Shown: one piece after another, positions 1 to 7,745 of the stretch
Layout of the letters: the number at the start of each line of letters is the position of its first letter
How positions within the stretch are numbered: the stretch's first letter is position 1
NCBI RefSeq assembly: GCF_009671205.1
Contig: NZ_CP045309.1
Span: 6,156,001-6,220,000, forward strand
From: Micromonospora terminaliae
GTDB lineage: Bacteria > Actinomycetota > Actinomycetes > Mycobacteriales > Micromonosporaceae
Length of the DNA: 64,000 bases
Direction of reading: 5' to 3'
Program-made: the position numbers and the translations under genes
Notes under the pieces: generated by a model
Databases searched by the model: none
Told to the model about the DNA's origin: nothing
The model's input: only the letters and a program-made list of their open reading frames with translations

Positions 1-481
1 GTTGCCCCCACTCGAACAGGTCGGTGTACCGGCGGTTAGCGATCACCACGAACGCCAACACGTGCGCCGTGCGGGCGATCTCCTCCAGCGCCCGCGGGGC
101 GGGCTCGTCCGGCAGGATCATCTCGAGCAGGCCGATCGCCTCACCGCGGTCGGTCACCGGCGCCAACACCGCCCACCCGTCAGGCTGCGGGACAACCTGC
201 ACCGTCTGGGTGCGCAGCGCCTGTTCGGCGGGGCCGCCGTCGAACGGCATCACCGTGGCGACCTCAGCACCGTCCCGGCGTCCCTCACCGGCACCCTCCA
301 GGGGCACGTGGGTCAACCGGACCAGCGCCCGGCCGCTGAGATCCGCGATCAAGAACGCGACCTTACGTGCTCCCAGCGCCGCACCGAGTTCCCGGGTGAC
401 CGCCTCGACCGCCTCGACCGGCGAGGCGTTCTCCGCCGCATCCAACATATGAGCCGTGAGCCGCTCTCGACCGCTTTCCAC
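1..481 (-). CDS. GAF-domain N-terminus of a SpoIIE-type PP2C phosphatase (partial)
   Basis: Only the first 160 codons are present; the frame stays open to the left edge. The start is GTG at 481 (MESGRERLTAH), 12 bases after an in-frame TAG; ATG at 448 is an alternative. The N-terminus runs MLDAAENASPVEAVEAV and then a GAF-like fold (HVLAFVVIANRRYTDLFEW near the edge). It matches the sensory part of actinomycete GAF-SpoIIE serine/threonine phosphatases, which act on anti-sigma-factor antagonists. The catalytic domain lies outside the window, so the phosphatase assignment is inferred from the family. No clear ribosome-binding site precedes the GTG. Confidence 0.7.
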   Translation of the reverse strand, partial: MESGRERLTAHMLDAAENASPVEAVEAVTRELGAALGARKVAFLIADLSGRALVRLTHVPLEGAGEGRRDGAEVATVMPFDGGPAEQALRTQTVQVVPQPDGWAVLAPVTDRGEAIGLLEMILPDEPAPRALEEIARTAHVLAFVVIANRRYTDLFEWGQ

Positions 482-1173
482 GGTCGGAGCCTACGAGACC
501 CGGCCGCTCATCGCCGAGCACGAGGAACGTCACGCGCGGACCCATAGTCCCGCCCAGAAGAAGAGAACAAGGAGCAGCAGATCATCACTCGCAGCGGATC
601 ACAGGCCGCCGGCGCGGGTCCCGACTGGGCTCCGTTGCGTCGTGATGCCTAACGGGTCGTCGGCTTCCGGTCGTCGTCACCCTCGACACGGAACGGGGTG
701 CGCAGGCGGGTCATCGCAGCCGAACTCACGTCGACGGCAGGGGTGTGGTCGAAAGCCGCATCTGCTCCCGGTGCTTCACGGAACAAATCCGAGTCAGGCG
801 CTGTCACATCAGTCAAGAGCTGCTCCAAGCTTGCGCGCCAACGCGCGATCCACCCGCTCGCACATGCAAGCCGGGTGCGGAAAATGAGCGGGGCCGATCC
901 TGCCGCTCGCAGGGGGCGTTGGATCCGTTTCGCTCGACCCGTCGAACCCTAACCCAGAAAGCCATCGTGTGCGGCCTGGGTCGGGCGACGCTTCCGGAGT
1001 CACTCGCCGGACGCGGCGGCACCGACCGTACTTGCGGCGAGCAGCGCGAGGCCTGCCCGGAAGACCCGGCGGCGGCCGAAGTCGTCGCCGAGGCTGTCGG
1101 CCACCGCGGTGGGCGCAGGTGACCACTCCTGGGTGCTCGTGGGTATCCGCTGGCAGGTAGGCTGAGCGCTCGC
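482..1173. other. 690-bp stretch without a secure gene
   Basis: No recognisable gene lies between the phosphatase start and the tRNA. Two short leftward frames have somewhat gene-like codon use. One spans 807-649 (52 codons, GTG start, ending DDDRKPTTR). The other spans 1104-1000 (34 codons, GTG start) and has an RRR motif followed by a hydrophobic stretch (AGLALLAASTVGAAASG), like a clipped signal peptide. Neither has a convincing ribosome-binding site. Gene remnants are as likely as functional small proteins. Confidence 0.3.
1158..1163 (+). promoter_or_regulatory. -10 box of the tRNA-Arg promoter
   Basis: TAGGCT lies 10 bases before the tRNA, the expected place for a housekeeping sigma-factor -10 box. 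The -35 region is not recognisable by eye. Confidence 0.5.
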
Positions 1174-1246
1174 GCCCTCGTAGCTCAGGGGATAGAGCAT
1201 CGGTTTCCTAAACCGTGTGTCGCAGGTTCGAATCCTGCCGGGGGCA
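1174..1246 (+). tRNA. tRNA-Arg (anticodon CCT)
   Basis: The sequence folds as a cloverleaf. The acceptor arm pairs GCCCTCG with CGGGGGC, the D stem pairs GCTC with GAGC, the anticodon loop is TTCCTAA (anticodon CCT), and the T arm is GCAGG-TTCGAAT-CCTGC. It reads the rare arginine codon AGG. The discriminator base is A and no complete CCA is encoded. The outer pair of the anticodon stem is a T-T mismatch. Confidence 0.95.
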
Positions 1247-1301
1247 CCGCGAAGGACCGCCCACTGACTCGGGGACACGACAGCCCGGAGGGAGTCGGCT
1301 G

Positions 1302-1799
1302 ATGGCCGGCAGCACCGTCCGACCGATGACGGCGGAGGACGCCGGCGCGGTGCTGGCGATCTACCAGGCCGGGCTCGACGCCGGCGACGCCAGCTTCGAG
1401 ACCACCGCACCCACCTGGCCGGCGTTCGACGCCACCAGGCTTCCCGAGCACCGCTTCGTCGCCGTCGACGGCGACGGCTCCGTCATCGGCTGGGTCGCCG
1501 TCTCGCCGACCTCGACCCGCGCCGTCTACGCGGGGGTGGTGGAGCATTCCGTGTACGTGAGTCCCGCCGCTCAGGGTCGGGGCGCCGGCCGGCTGCTGCT
1601 GGACGCGCTCATCGCCTCCACCGAGGCGGCCGGCGTGTGGACCATCCAGTCCGGTGTCTTCCCCGAGAACACCGCGAGCCTCGCGCTGCACCGGCGGGCC
1701 GGCTTCCGGGTCGTCGGCACGCGGGAGCGGATCGGCCTGCACCACGGCCGGTGGCGCGACGTCGTGCTCCTGGAACGCCGCAGCCCGGCCGTCGACTGA
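1302..1799 (+). CDS. GNAT N-acetyltransferase, phosphinothricin-acetyltransferase-like
   Basis: This 165-residue protein resembles the PAT branch of the GNAT superfamily, which uses acetyl-CoA to acetylate amino groups such as those of phosphinothricin or methionine sulfone. It shows the opening IRPM-type strand with AEDAGAVLAIYQAG, the acetyl-CoA loop AAQGRGAGRLLLDAL, and the typical ending FPENTASLALHRRAGFRVVG. The ATG at 1302 follows a strong GGAGGGAG site. The gene stands alone just after the tRNA and converges on the next gene. The real substrate cannot be read from sequence. Confidence 0.85.
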   Translation: MAGSTVRPMTAEDAGAVLAIYQAGLDAGDASFETTAPTWPAFDATRLPEHRFVAVDGDGSVIGWVAVSPTSTRAVYAGVVEHSVYVSPAAQGRGAGRLLLDALIASTEAAGVWTIQSGVFPENTASLALHRRAGFRVVGTRERIGLHHGRWRDVVLLERRSPAVD

Positions 1800-1819
1800 G
1801 GGCCGGGCCGAGTCGCCGG

Positions 1820-2557
1820 TCAGCCGGGCAGGCGGTAGACGGAGACGTGGGAGCGGGACTCGGCCGTGAACTCGGCCCCGGACCAGTCCGCGTGCCGCGA
1901 CTCCAGCTCGAATCCGGCGAGCTGGCCCATGAGGTCCAGCTCGGCGGGCCAGATGTACCGGTGCGGGCTCCGGCCCAGCCGCGCCTCGCGGCTCTCGCCG
2001 AAGTGGAAGTGGTGGGACACGACCTGCTGGTGCAGCACGTCGTAGGTGTCCAGGCCGATGTAGCCGGGCTCGGCGCACCACACCATGGCCTGCTGTCCGG
2101 GTGGCAGTTTGCGCAGCTCGGGCACCCACAGCTCGATCACGAACCGCCCGCCCGGCCGCAGGTGGCGGGCCGCGTTGCGGAAGCAGGCGACCTGTTCCGC
2201 CTGGTCGAGAAGGTTGGAGATGGTGTTGTAGACGAGGTAGACGAGGGTGTAGTCGCCGGGCGCCGTGGCGGTCGCCATGTCGCCGACGACCACGGGGATC
2301 GTCGCCTCGTCGGCCTTCGTCCGGAGCTTCGCGACCATCGGTGCGGACAACTCGATCCCGGTGACCGGCACGCCGCGTTCCGCCAGCGGGACGGCCACCC
2401 GGCCGGTGCCGACGGCGAACTCGAGGGCCCGTCCGCCGCCCGCGAGTGCGGCGAGGCGGTCGACCGTCGGCCCGAGGACCTCCGGCGCGAACATGCCGGT
2501 GCCTGGCGTGTCGTAGCGCTGGGCCGTCTCGGCGTCCCAGATCTCTTCCTGACGCAT
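1820..2557 (-). CDS. Class I SAM-dependent methyltransferase
   Basis: A 245-residue Rossmann-fold methyltransferase. Motif I is LEFAVGTGRVAVPLAERG with the acidic residue in GIELS, and the later strand LRPGGRFVIELWVPEL follows. The start is taken at ATG 2557 (MRQEEIWDAETAQRYD), where the family-like sequence begins; the frame stays open upstream, but that part reads as non-coding. The N-terminal WDAETAQRYD is common in actinomycete orphan methyltransferases. The substrate is unknown. It converges on the acetyltransferase with a 20-base gap. Confidence 0.8.
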   Translation of the reverse strand: MRQEEIWDAETAQRYDTPGTGMFAPEVLGPTVDRLAALAGGGRALEFAVGTGRVAVPLAERGVPVTGIELSAPMVAKLRTKADEATIPVVVGDMATATAPGDYTLVYLVYNTISNLLDQAEQVACFRNAARHLRPGGRFVIELWVPELRKLPPGQQAMVWCAEPGYIGLDTYDVLHQQVVSHHFHFGESREARLGRSPHRYIWPAELDLMGQLAGFELESRHADWSGAEFTAESRSHVSVYRLPG

Positions 2558-2760
2558 GGCGCCCACGATCGCCGTCGATGCCGGCCCTGTCCAACGGGTT
2601 TCTTCGGGTTTCCGCCCGTCCGCGCTGTTAGCCTGCGTGCGAGGGGCTGCGCTGCGGTCACGGCCCCGACCGGGCGCCAGCCCCGGGCCATCGGGGTGGC
2701 AGTGGTTCACGTCGGTACCCTGCTAGTCCTGGCCTGCCCGCGACGACATGGTGGTACTTC

Positions 2761-3537
2761 GTGAACGATCTTCGAGTGGTGGCGTTCGACCTGGACGACA
2801 CGCTGGCGGTTTCCAAGTCCCAGATCGATCGTCGGATGGCGGAACTCCTCGGCCATCTGCTCACCGAGGTGGATGTGCTGGTCATCTCCGGTGGCCGGTT
2901 CGAGCAGTTCCAGACCCAGATGCTGGCGCACCTCGACCTGACCGAGGAGCAGCGCCGCCGGCTGCACCTGATGCCGACCTGCGGCACCCGGTACTACCGG
3001 TGGCTGGACGGCGACTGGCGGCAGGTCTACGCCGAGGACCTGAGCGAGGCCGACAAGGCGCGGGTCGTCGCCGCGCTCACCGAGTCGGCGCAGGCGCTCG
3101 ACCTGTGGGAGCCGAAGACCTGGGGCGACATCATCGAGGACCGGGGCAGCCAGATCACCTTCTCGGCGCTGGGCCAGTCGGCGCCGCCGGCCGAGAAGTA
3201 CGGCTGGGACCCGGACGGCAGCAAGAAGAAGCGGCTGCGTGACGCGGTCGCCGCGAAGCTGCCCGACCTGGAGGTCCGGGGCGGCGGCTCGACCTCGATC
3301 GACGTCACCCGTAAGGGTGTGGACAAGGCGTACGGCATGCGGAAGCTGCTGGAGTGCCTCGACCTGAAGATCGACAACGTGCTCTTCGTCGGTGACCGGC
3401 TCGACGTGGGTGGCAACGACTACCCGGTGAAGGCCATGGGCATCCGCTGTGTCGCGGTCACCCGCTGGGAGGAGACGGCCGACTACGTGGAGAGCCTGGT
3501 CGACGACCTGGTGAAGCTGCGGGCCGAGCCGGCCTGA
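2761..3537 (+). CDS. HAD-superfamily (Cof/IIB-type) hydrolase
   Basis: A 258-residue haloacid-dehalogenase phosphatase. Motif I is AFDLDDTLAVSKSQ (nucleophile and acid/base Asp in DLDDT), motif II lies in VLVISGGRFEQF, and the C-terminal motif IV is LFVGDRLDVGGNDYPV. The large cap between the motifs fits the IIB group, related to phosphomannomutase and sucrose-phosphate phosphatase. The GTG start at 2761 lies directly before the conserved strand. It is followed by a strong hairpin. The substrate is probably a sugar phosphate, by analogy only. Confidence 0.8.
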   Translation: MNDLRVVAFDLDDTLAVSKSQIDRRMAELLGHLLTEVDVLVISGGRFEQFQTQMLAHLDLTEEQRRRLHLMPTCGTRYYRWLDGDWRQVYAEDLSEADKARVVAALTESAQALDLWEPKTWGDIIEDRGSQITFSALGQSAPPAEKYGWDPDGSKKKRLRDAVAAKLPDLEVRGGGSTSIDVTRKGVDKAYGMRKLLECLDLKIDNVLFVGDRLDVGGNDYPVKAMGIRCVAVTRWEETADYVESLVDDLVKLRAEPA

Positions 3538-3564
3538 CCGCCGCCCCGGATCGAGGGGCGGCGG
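3538..3564. terminator. Bidirectional hairpin terminator
   Basis: CCGCCGCCCC and GGGGCGGCGG form a perfect 10-bp stem around a 7-base loop, between the convergent HAD gene and the broken oxidoreductase gene. There is no T-run, as is usual in high-GC actinomycetes. Confidence 0.6.
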
Positions 3565-3577
3565 CCGGACGCGGGCG

Positions 3578-4423
3578 TCAGAGCGCGGCGCGGATCGCCT
3601 CGGCGAGCGTCGTCGGGGTGCGGCCGAGCAGCCGGGCCAGGTCGTCGCCGACCTCCAGCTCACCCTGGGCGATGCCCCGGTCGGCGTCGGCGAGCATGGC
3701 CGCGTACCCCTCGGGCAGGCCGGCCGCGACCAGCAGCTCGGTGTACTTGTCCACCGGCAGGTCGAGGTAGGAGACCGGGGCGCCGGTCTGCCGGGAGACC
3801 TCGGCGGCCAGCTCGGCCATGCTGAACGGCGCGCCGCCCAGCTCGTACACGCTGCCGGCCTGATCCTGCGCGGTGAGCACCGCCGCGGCGGCGGCCGCGT
3901 AGTCGGCGCGGGTGGCGGCGCTGACCCGCCCGTCACCCGCCGCCCCGGCCACCCCGTGCTCGCGGTACGTGGCGAGCTGGCCGGTGTAGTTCTCCAGGTA
4001 CCAGCTGTTGCGCAGGAACACGTACGGCAGGCCGGAGTCGCGGAGGAGCTGCTCGGTGGCCCGGTGCTCGGCGGCGAGCGCCAGCGTGGAGGTGTCCGCC
4101 TTCGCGATGCTGGTGTAGACGACCAGCCCGACGCCGGCCTCCCGGGCGGCGGTGATCACGTTCCCGTGCTGCGGCAGCCGCCGGCCGGCCTCGCTGCCGG
4201 AGACGAACATCAGCGTCTCGGCGCCCGCGAAGGCGGTGCGGAGCGACGCCGGGTCGTCCTAGTCGGCCCGCCGGGTCTCCACGCCCCGTTCGGCGAGCTG
4301 GGCGAGCCGGTCGGCGTCCCGGCCGACCGCCACGATCCGGTCCGCGGGTACGCCCCGGTCGAGCAACGACGAGATGATCAGGCGGCCGAGGTGGCCGGTG
4401 GCGCCGGTGACGACGATGGACAT
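3578..4423 (-). pseudogene. NmrA-like NAD(P)H:quinone oxidoreductase (YtfG/QorB type) with in-frame TAG
   Basis: Reading leftward from ATG 4423 gives MSIVVTGATGHLGRL, an NAD(P)-binding glycine motif. The frame continues for 281 codons in the style of YtfG-type SDR quinone oxidoreductases (VVYTSIAKAD, LRNSWYLENY, QTGAPVSYLDLPVDKY). Codon 55, at 4261-4259, is TAG. The context is R-A-D-stop-D-D-P, where relatives usually have Tyr, so one base change (TAC or TAT to TAG) explains it. The rest of the frame is intact. Without readthrough, only a 54-residue N-terminal fragment would be made; internal initiation at 4210 would lack the nucleotide-binding strand. A sequencing error cannot be excluded. 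The gene is divergent from the HxlR regulator, its probable controller. Confidence 0.75.
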
Positions 4424-4464
4424 GAGCACTCCCTGCTGGTGGCGACGTCAACTGTCTTCCCTCG

Positions 4465-4498
4465 CCAACGGGAACAACTCCTCGATACTTCCCGTTGG
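4465..4498. promoter_or_regulatory. Perfect inverted repeat, probable HxlR operator
   Basis: CCAACGGGAA and TTCCCGTTGG form a perfect 10-bp inverted repeat with a 14-base spacer in the 122-bp region between the oxidoreductase and the hxlR-type gene. HxlR dimers usually bind such sites between themselves and a divergent oxidoreductase gene. Binding is inferred. Confidence 0.6.
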
Positions 4499-4545
4499 AG
4501 AGTAGGCACCTTGAAGTTCGGTACGCACTGAAGGAGAGTGGTCGC

Positions 4546-4902
4546 GTGCAGGCGGACCCGTTCAACCGGAACTGCGGCAGCCGCAAGGTCCTCGACCGGA
4601 TCGGCGACCGCTGGAGCGTGCTGGTGGTGCTCACCCTCGCCGACGGCGACAAGCGCTACGGCGAACTGGCCGAGCGGGTCGACGGGATCAGCCAGAAGAT
4701 GCTCACCCAGACCCTGCGCGGCCTGGAGCGGGACGGTCTCGTCACCCGCACCGTGCACGCCAGCGTGCCGCCGCGGGTCGACTACGCGCTCACCCCGCTC
4801 GGCCGCAGCCTGCTCGACCTGGTCGCCGGCCTGGAGGCGTGGGCCACCACCCACCTGACCGAGGTGGAGGCCGCCCGGGCCCGCTACGACGCCCGGGGCT
4901 AG
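4546..4902 (+). CDS. HxlR-family winged-helix regulator
   Basis: A 118-residue single-domain regulator. It has the N-terminal Cys and helix typical of HxlR proteins (NRNCGSRKVLDRIGDRW), then the winged helix with RYGELAERVDGISQKML and a wing around DYALTPLGRSLLDLV. The GTG start at 4546 is chosen because AAGGAG lies 9 bases upstream. Such regulators often sense electrophiles or redox state through the N-terminal Cys and control a divergent quinone or aldehyde reductase gene. Here that target gene is interrupted. Confidence 0.88.
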   Translation: MQADPFNRNCGSRKVLDRIGDRWSVLVVLTLADGDKRYGELAERVDGISQKMLTQTLRGLERDGLVTRTVHASVPPRVDYALTPLGRSLLDLVAGLEAWATTHLTEVEAARARYDARG

Positions 4903-4956
4903 TTCCGGTACCGGCCATGTCTGGCGGGATCGGTGTCGATGCGGTAGGAACGCGCA

Positions 4957-4968
4957 GAGAGCGCTCTC
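4957..4968. promoter_or_regulatory. LacI/CebR-type palindromic operator
   Basis: GAGAGCGCTCTC is a perfect 12-bp palindrome centred about 34 bases before the ATG of the exported beta-helix protein. Its core, GAGCGCTC, is the core of actinomycete LacI-family sugar operators such as the CebR box. This suggests carbohydrate-responsive repression. No LacI gene is adjacent. Confidence 0.5.
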
Positions 4969-4995
4969 CGTCCCCATCACCGAACAGGCAGGCAG

Positions 4996-6792
4996 ATGAG
5001 ACCACTCGACCCCTCCCGCCGCCGTTTCCTCGCCCTCACCGCCGCCTCGGCGGCGTCGGTCACCGCCCTCGGGCTCCCGGCCGGCCCCGCCGCCGCGTCC
5101 CCGGCCGGCGACGCCACCGACGCCGAGCCCGACTTCGGCCCCAACGTCTTCGTGTACGACCCGGCCACCCCGGTCGAGGAGATCCAGTCCAACCTGGACC
5201 AGATCTTCGCCGTCCAGGAGCACAACGAGATGGGCTTCGACCGGTACGCCGTGCTGTTCAAGCCGGGCCGGTACGAGGTGAACGCCCGGCTCGGCTACTA
5301 CACCACCGTGGCCGGCCTCGGCGCGCACCCCGACGACGTGGAGATCCACGGTGCGGTGCGGGTCATCGGCCAGCCCGACCCGAACTCCGAGGCCGGCATC
5401 TCCGCGCTGACCAACTTCTGGCGCTCGGTGGAGAACCTCGCCGTCACCCCGACCGACTGGTCGAACCAGTGGGCGGTCTCCCAGGCGTCCCCGATGCGCC
5501 GGGTGCACATCAAGGGCATCCTCTGGCTGGAGCCCGGCCAGCAGGGCTTCTCCAGCGGCGGCTACATCGCCGACTCCAGGGTGGACGGCATCACCATCAA
5601 CGGCTCTCAGCAGCAGTGGCTGACCCGGGACAGCGAACTCGGCGGCGACTGGACCAACGGGGTCTGGAACCAGGTCTTCTCCGGTGTCGTCGGCGCGCCG
5701 GCGCAGGGCTTCCCCAACCCGCCGTACACGACGCTGCCGACCAGCCCGGTGACCCGGGAGAAGCCGTACCTCTTCGTGGACGGCGCGGGCTGCTGGCGGG
5801 TGGCCGTGCCCCGGCTGCGCCGCGACACCGCCGGCACCACCTGGGGCGCCGGCGCCGCGCCGGTGCCGTCGCTGCCGCTGGCCGACTTCTTCATCGCCAA
5901 GCCCACCGACTCGGCCAAGCGGATCAACCAGGAACTGTCCCGGCCGGGCCGGCACCTGCTGCTCACCCCGGGCGTCTACCACCTGGACCGGGCGCTGCGG
6001 GTCAAGCACCCGGACACCGTCGTGCTCGGCCTCGGCATGCCCAGCCTCGCACCGACCACCGGCGACGTCGCCCTGCGGATCGAGGACGTGGACGGCGTCC
6101 GCATCGCCGGGGTGCTTGTCGACGCCGGGCCGGTCGAGTCGGAGGTGCTCGTCGAGGTCGGCAAGCCGCACAGCCACCGGTCGCACGCGACCAACCCGAT
6201 CTCCCTCCAGGACGTCTTCTTCCGCATCGGCGGCCCGTACGCCGGCCGGGCCGTCACCAGCCTCGTGGTGAACAGCCGGCACACCCTGATCGACAACATC
6301 TGGGCCTGGCGCGGCGACCACGGCCGGCCGGGCACCATCGGCTGGACCGTCAACACCGCCGACACGGGCGTGGTGGTCAACGGCGACGACGTGACCGCGT
6401 ACGGGCTCTTCGTCGAGCACTACCAGCGCTGGCAGACGATCTGGAACGGTGAGCGCGGCCGGACCGTCTTCTACCAGAGCGAACTGCCCTACGACCCGCC
6501 GAGCCAGGCCGCCTGGCGCAGCCCGACCGGCAACGGCTGGGCCTCCTACAAGGTCGCGAGCCACGTGCGCGAGCACGAGGCGTGGGGGCTGGGCGTCTAC
6601 TCGTACTTCAACCAGCACGTGGACATCCGCTGCGACCGGGCCATCGAGGCGCCGCGTCGTGCCGGTGTGCGGTTCCACGACGCCATCACCGTCTTCCTGG
6701 ACGGCAGCGGCGGCATCGAGCGCACCGTCAACGAGGCCGGCACCCCGGTGGTCGGCTCCTACGGCACCAGCCCGGTGGTCAGCTACCCCTGA
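4996..6792 (+). CDS. Tat-exported right-handed beta-helix protein (pectate-lyase/GH55-like fold)
   Basis: A 598-residue secreted protein. The N-terminus has a twin-arginine signal (PSRRRFLALTAASAAS, ending near PAAASPAG). Two beta-helix segments follow, with typical Asn- and Asp-rich turns (ADSRVDGITINGS around residue 195; DVALRIEDVDGVRIAGVLVD around 360). Conserved family blocks include FKPGRYEV and LLTPGVYHLDRAL. Streptomyces homologues are often labelled coagulation-factor-5/8 or adenylyl cyclase proteins; I see no cyclase motif and regard the second label as unsupported. A role on an extracellular polysaccharide is inferred from the fold and the upstream LacI-type palindrome. Confidence 0.7.
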   Translation: MRPLDPSRRRFLALTAASAASVTALGLPAGPAAASPAGDATDAEPDFGPNVFVYDPATPVEEIQSNLDQIFAVQEHNEMGFDRYAVLFKPGRYEVNARLGYYTTVAGLGAHPDDVEIHGAVRVIGQPDPNSEAGISALTNFWRSVENLAVTPTDWSNQWAVSQASPMRRVHIKGILWLEPGQQGFSSGGYIADSRVDGITINGSQQQWLTRDSELGGDWTNGVWNQVFSGVVGAPAQGFPNPPYTTLPTSPVTREKPYLFVDGAGCWRVAVPRLRRDTAGTTWGAGAAPVPSLPLADFFIAKPTDSAKRINQELSRPGRHLLLTPGVYHLDRALRVKHPDTVVLGLGMPSLAPTTGDVALRIEDVDGVRIAGVLVDAGPVESEVLVEVGKPHSHRSHATNPISLQDVFFRIGGPYAGRAVTSLVVNSRHTLIDNIWAWRGDHGRPGTIGWTVNTADTGVVVNGDDVTAYGLFVEHYQRWQTIWNGERGRTVFYQSELPYDPPSQAAWRSPTGNGWASYKVASHVREHEAWGLGVYSYFNQHVDIRCDRAIEAPRRAGVRFHDAITVFLDGSGGIERTVNEAGTPVVGSYGTSPVVSYP

Positions 6793-6807
6793 TGCGCCGA
6801 TCGGGAT

Positions 6808-6839
6808 TCCCGGCCGGCCGCGCCCACGGCCGGCCGGGA
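6808..6839. terminator. Hairpin terminator between convergent genes
   Basis: TCCCGGCCGGCC and GGCCGGCCGGGA form a perfect 12-bp stem with an 8-base loop, 16 bases after the beta-helix gene and facing clpP. Confidence 0.6.
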
Positions 6840-7014
6840 GCGACCCGGTCGATGTAACGAGAATTCCCCCGAAGACGCTGCACTCCGCGCCCCATGCAGG
6901 CTGGGAATCCCGCCCATAGGCTCGATCCGGCGGCACCGCGGCCACCCGAGGGGGCGACGGACGCGATCGAGGGGGCGCGTCCGACGTCGGCCGGCCGCGT
7001 TGTCGGCCGCCCGT

Positions 7015-7608
7015 TCAGCCGGGGAGCTGCTCCGCGCGGGTGACCACCTGGTCGATGAGGCCGTACTCGCGGGCCTGCTCGGCGGTGAACCAGCGGTCCC
7101 GGTCCCAGTCGCGCTGGATCTCGTCCAGCGTGTGCCCGCTGTGCCGGGCGATCAGCTCCTGCATCGTCCGCTTCACGTGCAGCATGTTCTCCGCCTGGAT
7201 GGTGATGTCGGCGGCCGTGCCGCCCATCCCGCCGGACGGCTGGTGCATCATGACCCGCGAGTGCGGCAGCGCGAACCGCTTCCCCGCCGCGCCCGCGCAG
7301 AGCAGGAACTGCCCCATCGAGCCGGCCATCCCGAGGGCCAGCGTCGCCACGTCGTTCTTGACATACCGCATGGTGTCGTAGACGGCCATCCCGGCGCTGA
7401 CCGAGCCGCCGGGCGAGTTGATGTAGAGGAAGATGTCCCGCTCCGGATCCTCGGCGGCCAGCAGCAGGATCTGCGCGCAGATCTGATTGGCCGAAGCGTC
7501 GGTGACCTCGGTGCCGAGGAAGATGATCCGTTCCTTGAGCAGCCGCTCGAAGACCCGGTCCCCGAGGCTCGGCTGCGCGTCGTCCAGCATCCAGATGCCG
7601 TGTCCCAT
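7015..7608 (-). CDS. clpP: ATP-dependent Clp protease proteolytic subunit (ClpP3/4-type paralogue)
   Basis: A 197-residue serine peptidase that forms the barrel chamber worked by ClpX, ClpA or ClpC ATPases. The catalytic triad is visible as Ser97 (GMAGSMGQ), His122 (MMHQPSGG) and Asp171 (DRDRWFTAEQA). The substrate-binding strand YINSPGGSV is intact. Met replaces Gln in the usual GQAASMG context, a paralogue-like change. The ATG at 7608 is the only good start. It lies downstream of a PopR-like regulator on the same strand and behind two PopR-type boxes, which argues for the stress-induced ClpP3/ClpP4 role rather than the housekeeping ClpP1P2. Only one clpP is found here, while Streptomyces clpP3-clpP4 is a pair. 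Confidence 0.92.
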   Translation of the reverse strand: MGHGIWMLDDAQPSLGDRVFERLLKERIIFLGTEVTDASANQICAQILLLAAEDPERDIFLYINSPGGSVSAGMAVYDTMRYVKNDVATLALGMAGSMGQFLLCAGAAGKRFALPHSRVMMHQPSGGMGGTAADITIQAENMLHVKRTMQELIARHSGHTLDEIQRDWDRDRWFTAEQAREYGLIDQVVTRAEQLPG

Positions 7609-7704
7609 GACCTGACCACCCTCCGTGCCCGCCGGTGGGCGAGGGGCCGCCCGGCAACCGGCGGTCTCCAGCCTCCGGCGGGTGGCACCGGGCGGCCCAG
7701 GGTT

Positions 7705-7734
7705 TCTGCCCGGGGCAGATCCGCCCTGGGCAGA
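7705..7734 (-). promoter_or_regulatory. Two adjacent PopR-type boxes upstream of clpP
   Basis: TCTGCC-CGG-GGCAGA at 7705-7719 is a perfect match to TCTGCC-N3-GGCAGA, the PopR site I recall from the Streptomyces clpP3 promoter. A second copy directly follows at 7720-7734 (TCCGCC-CTG-GGCAGA, one mismatch). The two lie about 100-125 bases before the clpP start and just past the stop of the regulator gene. Confidence 0.7.
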
Positions 7735-7745
7735 ACCGGCCGGGC

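Noticed and set aside
1000..1300. An attachment site or integrated element at tRNA-Arg(CCT)
   Set aside because: No integrase gene and no second copy of the tRNA 3' end were seen on either side.
4996..6792. Adenylyl cyclase, a label often given to this family
   Set aside because: There is no cyclase motif; the protein is exported by Tat and has beta-helix repeats.
4378..6945. An 855-codon open frame on the minus strand across the beta-helix gene
   Set aside because: The plus-strand frame has a Tat signal and family motifs; the antisense frame is Ala/Gly/Arg/Val-rich without any domain, a usual by-product of high GC.
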